Below are positions 10,345 through 19,200 of a stretch of 64,000 nt of DNA, in pieces. The number at the start of each line of letters is the position of its first letter. Position 1 is the first letter of the stretch. Both the position numbers and the translations under genes were made by a program. Under the pieces are notes generated by a model. The model did not search any database and was not told where the DNA came from. It worked only from the letters and a program-made list of their open reading frames with translations. The DNA is taken from assembly GCA_039105265.1 (NCBI GenBank), contig JAPFFF010000011.1, forward strand, positions 2,480,001 through 2,544,000, given 5' to 3'. This DNA is from Tritrichomonas musculus (taxonomy: Eukaryota > Parabasalia > Tritrichomonadida > Tritrichomonadidae).

Positions 10345-11565
10345 ATGATTTATCTGGATGGCTTTTTTACACCTGAAGAGATAGAGAATGCCAAAAAATA
10401 TAAATATAATGGGAAAGATGACTCCATATGTGTAAAACTCTTCCTTCGAAAATATTGGGATTTTTTAATTAATTATGTTCCGCTCAAAATAGCTCCAAAT
10501 CTAATTACTTTAATAGGATTTTCTTTTGAAGTTGTTTCATTTTTAATTTCATTCATTATTTCGCATGCAGCTTCTCGTCCTCTTCCATGGTGGGTTTGCA
10601 TTTTTAATGGAATTTCTCTTCACATTTACCAAACCCTTGATAATTTGGATGGAAGACAAGCTCGACGCACGGGATCATCTTCACCTCTTGGTCAATTTTT
10701 TGATCATGGATGTGATGCAATTACAGGCGTTTTTGAAATGATGAAAGTTGTTATGAGTTTTAGCATGGGAAATACAATTGAATCGTATGTATTTGTAATG
10801 TTAATGGCTACTGGCTTCTTTTTTACTTCATGGGAAGAATATAATAGGCATGCGTTTTATTTAGGATATATTAATGGTCCAGATGAAGGATTACTTTTCC
10901 TCGCGATTTGTCATGTTTTGGCTGGAATTTTCCCAAGCTTCAAAAATATTGCCAATTTTACATTAATTCAAATTGGATTTGTTATTAGCGCATCTTCAAC
11001 AATCCTTCCAATTATTTACAATGTATGTAAGCATATCATCAATGATATTGAAAAGGTGAAACAAGCAGTAATTTCTTTAATACCAGCACTCATCACAATT
11101 TCAATTTCATTAGTGTCGCTCTTTTCTGACCATAGTCCAATATCAATTTCATATTATATAATTACATCATCACTTGTTCTTCAATATCAAAGCCAGATGA
11201 CAATTGTTGCCTTCCTTACTCTTAAACCAGCAATAAAACTTTTTGATTATACAATTGGTGCAATTTGGCTCTTTATGGCCATTCCAATTCTAATTTCTTC
11301 ATTGAACGAAGGATATTATTACTGGTGCTTTTTGACAATTTTGATTATCGGTATAATGATATACTTTGATCTTGGAGTCATTTTCGGTTTCAGCAATGGA
11401 CTTCAGATTCCAGTCCTTACATTAAAAGATAAAAGTGATGAGATGCCAGATGTTTTAAGTATCAACCCAGAAGGATTGGCTATTGAGGAAGAGGAAGAAG
11501 ATAAGAATGAGGGGCAAGCTGTAAACTCAAACCTATTCTCTGAATCAAAAGATGATGAAGCGTAG
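10345..11565 (+). CDS. CEPT1: CDP-alcohol phosphatidyltransferase (ethanolamine/choline phosphotransferase)
   Basis: A 406-residue polytopic membrane protein. It carries the complete family signature D-x2-DG-x2-AR-x8-G-x3-D-x3-D: D99, D102-G103, A106-R107, G116, D120 and D124, in the stretch DGRQARRTGSSSPLG followed by QFFDHGCD. The lead-in with PNLITLIGF before the first membrane helix is also typical of eukaryotic EPT1/CHPT1 enzymes. These join CDP-ethanolamine or CDP-choline to diacylglycerol in the ER or Golgi membrane (the Kennedy pathway). Several hydrophobic helices follow the motif. The C-terminal 30 residues are acidic and cytosolic-looking. An A-rich run stands immediately before the ATG. 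Which head group it prefers cannot be told from sequence. Confidence 0.93.
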   Translation: MIYLDGFFTPEEIENAKKYKYNGKDDSICVKLFLRKYWDFLINYVPLKIAPNLITLIGFSFEVVSFLISFIISHAASRPLPWWVCIFNGISLHIYQTLDNLDGRQARRTGSSSPLGQFFDHGCDAITGVFEMMKVVMSFSMGNTIESYVFVMLMATGFFFTSWEEYNRHAFYLGYINGPDEGLLFLAICHVLAGIFPSFKNIANFTLIQIGFVISASSTILPIIYNVCKHIINDIEKVKQAVISLIPALITISISLVSLFSDHSPISISYYIITSSLVLQYQSQMTIVAFLTLKPAIKLFDYTIGAIWLFMAIPILISSLNEGYYYWCFLTILIIGIMIYFDLGVIFGFSNGLQIPVLTLKDKSDEMPDVLSINPEGLAIEEEEEDKNEGQAVNSNLFSESKDDEA

Positions 11566-11683
11566 ATTTATAAATAGAAAAACATTTTTATTTATTTAAT
11601 TTCATACATTTTATTCTTTATATTGATTTAAATTCAGTATTTTTTGAAATTTTCCAAGAAAAAAAAAAAAAAATTAAAATAGA

Positions 11684-13027
11684 TTAGTAACGGTTGCCAT
11701 GAGAAGTTCTTGTTCGTGGATATCCCATAAGAGGTGCAGAGGTAGAAGAATCTTCGTGATCGCGTCCATTTCCTCTTTCAGAATTATTATTATTATCTGT
11801 ATCTCTGTCACTCCTATCTCTATTTCCTCTGTCTCTGTCGTTTTTATCAGAATTACGATCCCTTTCATTGCCTCTGTAGTTTCTATCACGATTTCCTCGG
11901 TCTCTATCTCTATCATTTCTGTAATCCCTATCTCTGTCATCGTTTCTGTCTCTTCCACCTCGGTCTCTGTCTCTATCACTTCTAATTCCTCTATCTCGAT
12001 CTCTGCTACCTCTATCTCGATCTCTATCATCGTTCCTATCTCTTCCTCGATCTCTATCTCTGTCTCTATCTCTATCATTTCGATCTCTGTTACCTCTATC
12101 TAGATCATTTCTATCGTCTCTGTCACTATTTCGATAACTTCTATCATTTCTATCATCTCTGCTGCTTCTGTAATTTCGGCTATTTCTGTCGTCTCGATCA
12201 TCATTTCTATAATTTCTATCATCACGATCGCTATTTCTATAGTTCCTATCTCTTGATGGTGAATCACTTCTGTATCTTCTATCTTTGGGTGAATCATCTC
12301 TTGATCTCCTAGAATCATATCGTTCCCTCCTCCTATCTGTGTCTTTATCCATATCGTAACCTCGATCTCTTCCTCTTGATCGTTTTTTATCATCGTTATT
12401 ATCTTTATCTTTTGCTATAGATGCGGAATAATAATCACTTTTTGCTTGAGCAAGTTGACATTCTTTAAGAATGGAGTCAGATGGATACATTGGATGAATA
12501 AAATTACAATTATCTCCATGTTTACATTCGTTTGTAAAATATTGTTTACATGTTGATTCTTGTAAATTTTCAACAGGAGAAAATTGAGCATCGATAGGCC
12601 TTCCTGCATAAAATCTATGTTGTAAGTCTTCAAGTGCATTAACTGCATCAAGCTCATCAACAAAACGAACAAGAACATTTCCAACAAGATGATCGCATAG
12701 ATTTCCTGCAACAAGAAGATCTTCAATTGGACCGTACATGCGAAGTTCCTCGTATAGATCAATATAAAATTCGTCGAAGTTTCGAGCGAGTGTATCTGGT
12801 TCGATTATAAGAGTTTGTTCTGGTAGCATCGAAATAAATTTTAATGGATTTGGATAAAGGTTACATAATAAAATTGTTTTTGATATATTTGGACGAACAT
12901 GAATTTTAGAGCAAGCTTCACCATGCATGCATGATCCAACATTATTAAAAAAAGAACAATATATTTGACTCTTTTCAGATTTATTCTTATTCATTTGATT
13001 TTTATTATTTGATGGACAAATAAGCAT
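11684..13027 (-). CDS. U2AF1: U2AF 35-kDa subunit with very long RD/RN-rich tail
   Basis: The small subunit of U2AF, which recognises the AG at 3' splice sites. I use the ATG at 13027 (447 residues), because a longer frame upstream begins at a non-ATG codon. An alternative ATG 11 codons further in (MNKNK) is also plausible. Domains in order: a CCCH zinc finger C-x8-C-x5-C-x3-H (CSFFNNVGSCMHGEACSKIH), a U2AF-homology RRM containing CDHLVGNVLVRF and ending PIDAQFSPV, and a second finger C-x7-C-x5-C-x3-H (CKQYFTNECKHGDNCNFIH). After about residue 210 the protein is almost only R, D, N and S (units such as RDRDRDRG and DDRNYRN). In human U2AF35 the tail is a short RS region; here it is about half the protein and mostly RD instead of RS. 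Confidence 0.95.
   Translation of the reverse strand: MLICPSNNKNQMNKNKSEKSQIYCSFFNNVGSCMHGEACSKIHVRPNISKTILLCNLYPNPLKFISMLPEQTLIIEPDTLARNFDEFYIDLYEELRMYGPIEDLLVAGNLCDHLVGNVLVRFVDELDAVNALEDLQHRFYAGRPIDAQFSPVENLQESTCKQYFTNECKHGDNCNFIHPMYPSDSILKECQLAQAKSDYYSASIAKDKDNNDDKKRSRGRDRGYDMDKDTDRRRERYDSRRSRDDSPKDRRYRSDSPSRDRNYRNSDRDDRNYRNDDRDDRNSRNYRSSRDDRNDRSYRNSDRDDRNDLDRGNRDRNDRDRDRDRDRGRDRNDDRDRDRGSRDRDRGIRSDRDRDRGGRDRNDDRDRDYRNDRDRDRGNRDRNYRGNERDRNSDKNDRDRGNRDRSDRDTDNNNNSERGNGRDHEDSSTSAPLMGYPRTRTSHGNRY
11760..12400. repeat. Coding minisatellite of the U2AF35 RD/RN tail
   Basis: On the plus strand the tail is an irregular tandem array of hexamer-like units such as tctctatctcta and tcatttcta. It keeps long open frames in more than one phase on both strands. 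Those are composition artefacts of the repeat, not extra genes. Confidence 0.85.
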
Positions 13028-13144
13028 GCAAAAAGTCACTAATTATATTCGTTATTTAAAAATGAATCGTTAACAATAAAAATAGAGATTAACATAACCA
13101 TTTTTTTAATTTTAAACGTATTCAATTTTAAAATTATTAAAAAG

Positions 13145-14209
13145 ATGAAATCTCAATATTATTTACAGAAAAGAAAAAATATTCAGGCGTGTATAATAAA
13201 TTTTATTGATGAAGAAAATAAGAATGATGAAAAACTTTTGATTTTAAAAGATATTTTTAAAGATCAAGAAATGTATGAAAGTCGAGATGAGATTATTGAA
13301 TTATTTCATTTCTTAACCAAATTAGCAAACAACCACCATCAATCAGCAAGTTTTTTCACTAAAATTGAGCAGCTTATTTCATTGTTTAAGAACGAAATAA
13401 CCAAATTTTTATCACAAACTGAAATCTTCCAAATTTTCATGAAAAACAAACGTATTCTTCTTTTTCTTATTGAACAAAAAATCTTCACAATAGATCATTC
13501 TATGTCTGAATGCATGATAGCAAGAGGAAATAAAAAAGGCGAATATCAATTCTACTTTTATAAAGAAATCAAAACATTTATTGACATTGAATTTAACATT
13601 GAAACAGATTTTGATATAAAACGAAAAATTGGTCAGAATGATTCATATATAAGCCAACTAATTCGGAATGATTTAATTGATGATTTCATTGCATATACAA
13701 ATCAAACGTGTCAGTCACTTTCTGCGAACATCAATTCATCAATATATGAAACAAATTCATTTCTAATCAAAAATGAGCCAACAACATTGATTGAATATTC
13801 AGCCTTTTTTGGATCCATTCAAATTTTCAAATATCTTTATTTAAACCAAGTTAAACTCACGTCTTCATTATGGATATATGCAATTCATGGGAGAAATCCA
13901 GAAATCATTCATTTTCTCGAAGAAAACCACATAAAACCAAAAGACAAAACATACAAAGAATGCCTAATTGAAGCAATAAAGTGTCACCACAATGAAATTG
14001 CCGATTATTTCATAAACAATCACAATCTGCATGCTGACGATCTTCTCTCAAGCATTTTTAAGTATTATAATTACAACTCTTTTCCTAAAAACTTAGAGAA
14101 TGAATTCATTCTATACAATGCATGCCATTATGACTACATCTCGCTTGTTAAACTTCTTCTAAAAAACGCAAATTTAAATATAAATGCGCTAATAATTAAA
14201 ACTTTTTAG
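13145..14209 (+). CDS. DUF3447/ankyrin protein, probable 5' part of a broken ankyrin-BspA gene
   Basis: A 354-residue frame from the ATG at 13145. The N-terminal 200 residues are a helical region common to trichomonad DUF3447 proteins. Residues about 210-295 are the DUF3447 segment (TLIEYSAFFGSIQIFKYL, then SLWIYAIHGRNPEIIHFLEE), and an ankyrin-like repeat follows near the end (LYNACHYDYISLVKLLLK). The frame stops in the middle of an ankyrin helix pair. Ankyrin coding continues just downstream in other frames, so this is probably the front of a larger gene that has lost its frame. These proteins are a large paralogous family in trichomonads, with binding-scaffold roles assumed but unknown. 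Unrecognised splicing is the alternative to a true break. Confidence 0.65.
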   Translation: MKSQYYLQKRKNIQACIINFIDEENKNDEKLLILKDIFKDQEMYESRDEIIELFHFLTKLANNHHQSASFFTKIEQLISLFKNEITKFLSQTEIFQIFMKNKRILLFLIEQKIFTIDHSMSECMIARGNKKGEYQFYFYKEIKTFIDIEFNIETDFDIKRKIGQNDSYISQLIRNDLIDDFIAYTNQTCQSLSANINSSIYETNSFLIKNEPTTLIEYSAFFGSIQIFKYLYLNQVKLTSSLWIYAIHGRNPEIIHFLEENHIKPKDKTYKECLIEAIKCHHNEIADYFINNHNLHADDLLSSIFKYYNYNSFPKNLENEFILYNACHYDYISLVKLLLKNANLNINALIIKTF

Positions 14210-14494
14210 TTTAATGAAATTGATAAAGCTAGCAAAGTTCAATTTTTTACAATTTAAATAACACTGCATTGAACATTGCTGTTGAAAAAGGAAATCTAGA
14301 AATTGTTAAACTTTTATTAGAAGTTCCTGGAATCAACATAAACATACCAAAAATTCATTGTGTTTGTAAACTAATGAATCAATTTCAAAAAAAAAAAAAA
14401 AAATTCTCATAAAATTTCAAAAAAAATCACAATTAATAACATTTCAAATTCAAAAATTCACAAAAACAGAGTTCAGTAGCAAAAATTGTTTCAA
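14210..14494 (+). pseudogene. Out-of-frame ankyrin coding between the two halves
   Basis: From about 14258 one frame reads NTALNIAVEKGNLEIVKLLL, a textbook ankyrin repeat, and continues to an A run of 17 at 14385-14401. After that the sense is lost until HKTALHIAVENEKEEIFQLL resumes at about 14520 in the frame of the next gene. The order and spacing show that this is the missing middle of one ankyrin-BspA gene, with at least two frame changes. Slippage at the A run is an obvious candidate cause. Confidence 0.65.
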
Positions 14495-15478
14495 ATGAAG
14501 TTCAAAAAATTCACTTTTTTTCATAAGACGGCATTACACATCGCAGTAGAAAACGAAAAAGAAGAAATTTTTCAACTTTTGATGCAGCAAAAAAGCATTC
14601 TTATTGGAAACAAAGCTTTTTACCAATGCGAACAACTAAAAAAGATAACAATTCCATCATTTGTCACAGAAATTGGCGATTCAGCATTCAAAGGATGCAA
14701 ATCACTAACAGATATAAAAATTCCGGAAGCAGTTCACAAGATAGGGAAAGAAGCATTTGATGGATGTGCGTCATTAACGCATATAACGATACCAGCAACA
14801 GTCAAAGCACTAGAAAATGGAACTTTTGCCAATTGTTCATTGTTGAGCCAAATATCAATTCAATTTTTAATAAATGAAATATCAGAGCGACTTTTCTATA
14901 AATGCTCAAATTTAAAGGAAATAAAAATATCTGACATAGTGGAAGTTATTGGTAAAGAGTCTTTTTATTCTTGTTCATCGTTGGAATATATAAAAATCCC
15001 TCCTTCAGTGTCTTCAATTGAAGAGTTCGCTTTCAGTGGTTGTTCAAAAATCACTCAAATTTCAATTCCTACAAAATTGAAGGAAATAAAGAGACATACA
15101 TTCAGTAAGTGTTCATCACTGGTCAGAATTGATCTGAATAATGAGTTGGAAGTAATCGGTGAGTCTGCTTTCAGCTCATGTAAATCATTGGAGGAAGTTA
15201 ATCTGCCTGAGTCATTGATTGTTATTGGAGATTGCGCATTCGCCGGATGTAAGTCGTTAAAATTGGTGTCAATCAAAAATTTGGTGTCTTATGTAGGAAA
15301 ATCTGCTTTCAATAGTTGTTCATCGTTGAAGCAATTAGAAATTCCTTCTTCTGTAAATGAAATTGGAAATTCAGCTTTTTATGGGTGTTTATCATTGGAA
15401 CAGATAAGAATTCCATCGTCTGTAAAATCATTTGAAAAGTTAGGAATTCCGAAAAAAACAAATGTGGTAAGATTTTAG
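14495..15478 (+). CDS. Ankyrin plus BspA-like leucine-rich-repeat protein (3' part)
   Basis: The first in-frame ATG is at 14495, giving 327 residues. One ankyrin repeat (HKTALHIAVENEKEEI) is followed by about twelve LRR_5 (BspA-like) repeats of 23 residues, pattern F-x2-C-x2-L-x2-I-x-IP-x2-V-x2-IG-x-AF, for example AFKGCKSLTDIKIPEAVHKI. There is no signal peptide or transmembrane anchor, so this half is not an obvious surface protein. The repeats are well preserved, which argues for recent disruption or continued expression. It probably was, or is, one gene with the frame at 13145. BspA-like proteins of trichomonads have been linked to adhesion, but intracellular DUF3447-ANK-LRR fusions are common and of unknown function. 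Confidence 0.7.
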   Translation: MKFKKFTFFHKTALHIAVENEKEEIFQLLMQQKSILIGNKAFYQCEQLKKITIPSFVTEIGDSAFKGCKSLTDIKIPEAVHKIGKEAFDGCASLTHITIPATVKALENGTFANCSLLSQISIQFLINEISERLFYKCSNLKEIKISDIVEVIGKESFYSCSSLEYIKIPPSVSSIEEFAFSGCSKITQISIPTKLKEIKRHTFSKCSSLVRIDLNNELEVIGESAFSSCKSLEEVNLPESLIVIGDCAFAGCKSLKLVSIKNLVSYVGKSAFNSCSSLKQLEIPSSVNEIGNSAFYGCLSLEQIRIPSSVKSFEKLGIPKKTNVVRF

Positions 15479-15667
15479 GTAACTAATTTTACCATAATAT
15501 GGTTATTGAAATTATGGAATATAATGAGCATAAATGTCAAGAATTCATTATTCAACAAGTATTTTATATCTGAATATGCTTAAGTTAATATATAGAAAAT
15601 ATGTCAATAAAAATATTTTGAATGAAATAATTCACTCTTATAAAATTGTAATATTAGTGTATTTGAA

Positions 15668-15740
15668 AGTCTCGTAGCTCAGTGGTTAGAGCATGGTCCT
15701 TATGAGGCCAGGGTCGCGGGTTCGATACCCGTCGGGACTA
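15668..15740 (+). tRNA. tRNA-Ile (anticodon UAU)
   Basis: A full cloverleaf of 73 bases with discriminator A. Acceptor AGTCTCG pairs with CGGGACT (one G-U). D stem GCTC/GAGC with loop AGTGGTTA. Anticodon stem TGGTC/GGCCA with loop CTTATGA, so positions 34-36 read TAT. Variable loop GGGTC. T arm GCGGG-TTCGATA-CCCGT. No intron. Box A and box B are intact and a T-rich run (a pol III terminator) begins at 15741. It lies in the gap before the GFAT gene, and no other tRNA is seen in the window. Confidence 0.93.
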
Positions 15741-15819
15741 TTTTTATTTTTTTAAATGAATAGAAAAACGCTGGAATTTGTGAGATTGATGATGTTTCAA
15801 AATCTCTTTTTCTTGTCAT

Positions 15820-17892
15820 ATGTGTGGTATTTTCGCGTATCTTAATTTTTTAACAGATAAAACTCTTAAAGAAATATTAATACGTGTATTGAATAGCTTA
15901 CAAAGTCTTGAATATAGAGGCTATGATTCCTGTGGTGTAAGTTTTGACATACTAGACGAAAATAAACAGAGAAAATCTGTAATAGTAAAAACTCCTGGTG
16001 ATATTCAAGAATTAGAAAAAATTATAAAGCCTTTTCTCAGAGAAGACGTAATATTTCATAATCATGTTGCAATCGGACATACCCGTTGGGCAACGCATGG
16101 TAAGCCAACTGCAGCAAATTCGCATCCTCACTATTCTTCACCAAATCTTGAATTTATTGTTTGTCATAATGGAATAATATCAAATTATAAAGCTTTGAAA
16201 GATCGTTTACTTCGTGAACCACTATTTAGCATTTCAAAAAATACACCTCAAAATATTATTTACCAGCAAACTGATGCTAAAGCAGAATTCACTAGTGAAA
16301 CAGATTCTGAAATATTAGCAAAGCTTGCTCTTTTTGTTTACAACTCCTTATATGAGCAGCATGGGGTAAAACCATCATTTCTTACTGTCATTGCCAACAC
16401 TATGAAACTTGTTGAAGGAACTTATGCCTGTATATTTAAGTCAACATTATATCCAAACGAAGTTGTCGCATGCAAACTTTCATCACCACTTTTATTAGGT
16501 TTAAAATATTCTGATCAATCTGATTTTCAAGAAGCTGCTCGACTTGTCAAATTACAATCAGACTCATTCGTTACTGTTACTGACTCATCGTCCAATACAG
16601 TTGTACATACTGCTCCTAAACCATGTGAACTTTTCTTAGCTTCTGATGCTCCAGCTTTTACCGACTTTACAAATAAATCTATTGTTCTTGAAGATTGGGA
16701 TATTGTTCACATAACATCAGAAGTTGTTGATATTATCAACACGCCACCACAATCCTCAACATTTAAATCATCTCGTATTGTAGAAGATCTCAGTGTGTCA
16801 ATTCAGAATATATCACTTGGCAACTATCCTCATTTTATGCTCAAAGAAATCATGGAACAGCCAATCACACTTTCTCAAACCATAAAAACGCGATTAGATG
16901 GAGTATTTCCTCATCTTCATGTAATTCAAAATTGCAAAACGTTACGCTTTATCGGGTGTGGCTCCTCCTACAACGCTTGTGTTGCAGTAAGGCCACTTTT
17001 TGAGCAGTTTACAAACCGTCGAATTATACTAGAAGTAGCCAGTGATTTCAATGATCGAAAGCCCACAATTTTCCGTGACGATTGTAACATTTTCATCTCT
17101 CAAAGCGGTGAAACGGCTGATACTCTTGTTTCTCTTGATTATTGTCGTAAGGAAGGCTCTTTTTGTATTGGTGTGACTAATACTCCCGGCTCCAGCCTTT
17201 CACGAAACACAGACTGCAGCATTTTTATGAACGCTGGAACAGAGATCGGAGTTGCATCTACAAAATCGTTCAGTAGTTCTGTTGTTTCACTTTTAATGTT
17301 TCTACTTCTCTTGATAGAAGACTCAGTTAAATTGCAATCCGTTAGAAAACAAGCTCTAGAAGATCTTCACAATTTGCCAACTACTATTGAAAAAGTTCTC
17401 TCTCTTCAAAAGCAAATAGAGGAACTCTCTGATGTCATCAAGGAGCAGAAACAGATGCTCATTCTTGGAAGGAGGACAAATTACGGAATTGCTCGCGAGA
17501 CTTCAATGAAAATGGAAGAATTGACTTATGCTGCTTCAGAAGGAATGATGGCTGGAGAACTGAAGCATGGTCCTCTTGCATTGATTGATAATCAGACATT
17601 TGTAATTTTTTTCGCAAATTCAGATGATGTGGAAGTGAGAAAGCAATGTTTAACAAGCTTGCAACAGATAAAGGCAAGAAACGCTCAGGTTTTGCTAATC
17701 GCAACAGAAGATCAGAGAGATAAAATAAACGGTCTCTATGATCATCTTTTGATTGTACCAGAGACTTCACAGTGGGTACAAATGATTGTAAATATTGTGC
17801 CTATGCAGTTACTAGCTTATTATGTTGCTTGTAAAAAAGGAATTAATGTTGATCGTCCTAGAAATCTGGCTAAATCTGTAACAGTGGTATAA
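15820..17892 (+). CDS. GFPT1: Glutamine:fructose-6-phosphate aminotransferase (GFAT)
   Basis: Makes glucosamine-6-phosphate from fructose-6-phosphate and glutamine, the entry step to UDP-GlcNAc. The 690-residue protein begins MCGIFAYL, with Cys2 as the N-terminal nucleophile of the class II glutaminase domain. Other glutaminase motifs are EYRGYDSCGV, GHTRWATHG and CHNGIISNY. The second half has two SIS sugar-isomerase domains (RFIGCGSSYNAC, then ISQSGETADTL, then ASEGMMAGELKHGPLAL) and the usual C-terminus RPRNLAKSVTVV. The insertions around 60-160 of the glutaminase domain match the eukaryotic form. The length is normal and no residue is missing. Its ATG lies 80 bases after the tRNA. Confidence 0.97.
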   Translation: MCGIFAYLNFLTDKTLKEILIRVLNSLQSLEYRGYDSCGVSFDILDENKQRKSVIVKTPGDIQELEKIIKPFLREDVIFHNHVAIGHTRWATHGKPTAANSHPHYSSPNLEFIVCHNGIISNYKALKDRLLREPLFSISKNTPQNIIYQQTDAKAEFTSETDSEILAKLALFVYNSLYEQHGVKPSFLTVIANTMKLVEGTYACIFKSTLYPNEVVACKLSSPLLLGLKYSDQSDFQEAARLVKLQSDSFVTVTDSSSNTVVHTAPKPCELFLASDAPAFTDFTNKSIVLEDWDIVHITSEVVDIINTPPQSSTFKSSRIVEDLSVSIQNISLGNYPHFMLKEIMEQPITLSQTIKTRLDGVFPHLHVIQNCKTLRFIGCGSSYNACVAVRPLFEQFTNRRIILEVASDFNDRKPTIFRDDCNIFISQSGETADTLVSLDYCRKEGSFCIGVTNTPGSSLSRNTDCSIFMNAGTEIGVASTKSFSSSVVSLLMFLLLLIEDSVKLQSVRKQALEDLHNLPTTIEKVLSLQKQIEELSDVIKEQKQMLILGRRTNYGIARETSMKMEELTYAASEGMMAGELKHGPLALIDNQTFVIFFANSDDVEVRKQCLTSLQQIKARNAQVLLIATEDQRDKINGLYDHLLIVPETSQWVQMIVNIVPMQLLAYYVACKKGINVDRPRNLAKSVTVV

Positions 17893-17903
17893 AAAAATAT
17901 AAA

Positions 17904-17930
17904 AATAAAGAATAAAGAATAAAGAATAAA
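17904..17930. repeat. Short AATAAAG tandem array
   Basis: Nearly four copies of a 7-base unit AATAAAG just after the GFAT stop codon. It may provide redundant polyadenylation-like signals, but it is too short to say more. Confidence 0.6.
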
Positions 17931-18166
17931 ACTCTTGTAGATAATCAACTTAGAATTTTTGTTATTAATATTATTGAAAACCGGTGATTTAAAATGAAAT
18001 AACTTGATGATCGTGATCTTGAGATTATATAGAGTCAAAATTCACAAAATCTCAAAGAGAAGCAAGAGAATATGTGAAAAGTTAAGATTTTAACAAAAAT
18101 TCAATGGTTTATTTAAATTTGTAAAGTTAACAATTTTGATTTTTGCAGACCAAAATTATAATCAAA

Positions 18167-19009
18167 ATGGAATATTTAGATTCAAATGAACGACAAATCC
18201 AATCATCATTAAATTTATGGTACCAGACACCTGGGTTTAATGAATATAATGTTGTTAACTTACAGGCTAAAGACAAAATTGAAGGTTTACCAAAATTAAG
18301 CTCAATTTTAATCGATTTTTCACAAACTGATTTTTACCAGAGACTTCACTCTGAATTTAAACTTTTTAACCGTGTTTATATTCAGTCTCGTTTTCAAGTT
18401 CGATCTTTTCCGTATATGAGAACTTTAAAAAAGCTTCGTCAAGTTTTGAAAAAGTTTTTTATTTTATCTATTAATACGCACTGCGAATCAATAGCATCAA
18501 TCAAGCTAATGAGCACAAGTGTTATATCAAAGCAATCATTTGAATGTTTGCAATGGCTATTCTTAGCATCATACGAACTTCTTAAAGAAATCGTTAAGCA
18601 TTCTTTTGATCTAGTTGAGCATATGACACAAGAAATGACAACTAATGTATTTCTTCACTTTCCTGTTGTTTTTGTTTCTCTTTGCTCATCGTTTACAGAA
18701 ATAGGTGACGAATATAAAAAATTAGTATTCGATACTTTTTGTAAACTTAGAACAATTGATTATAAAAATTTGATCTCATTTCCACAGGGCACGGATTTTG
18801 CGCCACCAAGACTACCTTGGGATTCTTCATTAGAAGTTAACCTGGATAATTTAAAGCTTTCAAATAAAAAGTTGCTTAATATAACCCCAAAACCACAAAT
18901 AACAAAAATAGACTTCAAAATTACTGCAAAACCAAATATTCAGCTTCGAGGAAGAGCAAGTAACGTTGCAAAAAAGCCAAAGTCATCATTCGATTCTCTA
19001 GGATTTTGA
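18167..19009 (+). CDS. Possible RMP1/NEPRO-like (RNase MRP-associated) protein
   Basis: 280 residues from the first in-frame ATG at 18167; a slightly longer frame upstream begins at TTG. Helical residues about 50-90 (LHSEFKLFNRVYIQSRFQVR, then MRTLKKLRQVLKKFFIL) resemble the start of the RMP1/NEPRO family, where a 'long basic helix, H/R, then L+xLrx+L+kL' pattern recurs. The middle is helical, and the tail after about 205 is basic, polar and disordered with PxPKSSFDSLGF at the end. If correct it would act in the nucleolus with RNase MRP. This is a similarity of pattern only; an unrelated helical protein is possible. Confidence 0.3.
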   Translation: MEYLDSNERQIQSSLNLWYQTPGFNEYNVVNLQAKDKIEGLPKLSSILIDFSQTDFYQRLHSEFKLFNRVYIQSRFQVRSFPYMRTLKKLRQVLKKFFILSINTHCESIASIKLMSTSVISKQSFECLQWLFLASYELLKEIVKHSFDLVEHMTQEMTTNVFLHFPVVFVSLCSSFTEIGDEYKKLVFDTFCKLRTIDYKNLISFPQGTDFAPPRLPWDSSLEVNLDNLKLSNKKLLNITPKPQITKIDFKITAKPNIQLRGRASNVAKKPKSSFDSLGF

Positions 19010-19200
19010 AAATTAGAGGAAAATATTATAAATAACTTTATCAGATCATGTAATAAATACTATGTAATTATTCAAAATATATCTTGATTTAATAGTGTTG
19101 TTTAAATATATCTATATATTATATATGATAAACCTATCTTTTTGCTGAAATGAATATTACCTTTATTTTTGATTACAATTATGAGTTTGAGTGTTTTGAA

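Noticed and set aside
11674-12393. Several overlapping Ile/Glu- or Ser/Ile-rich frames in the U2AF35 tail region
   Set aside because: Hexamer-like repeats stay open in many frames; only the frame continuous with the zinc fingers and RRM is real.
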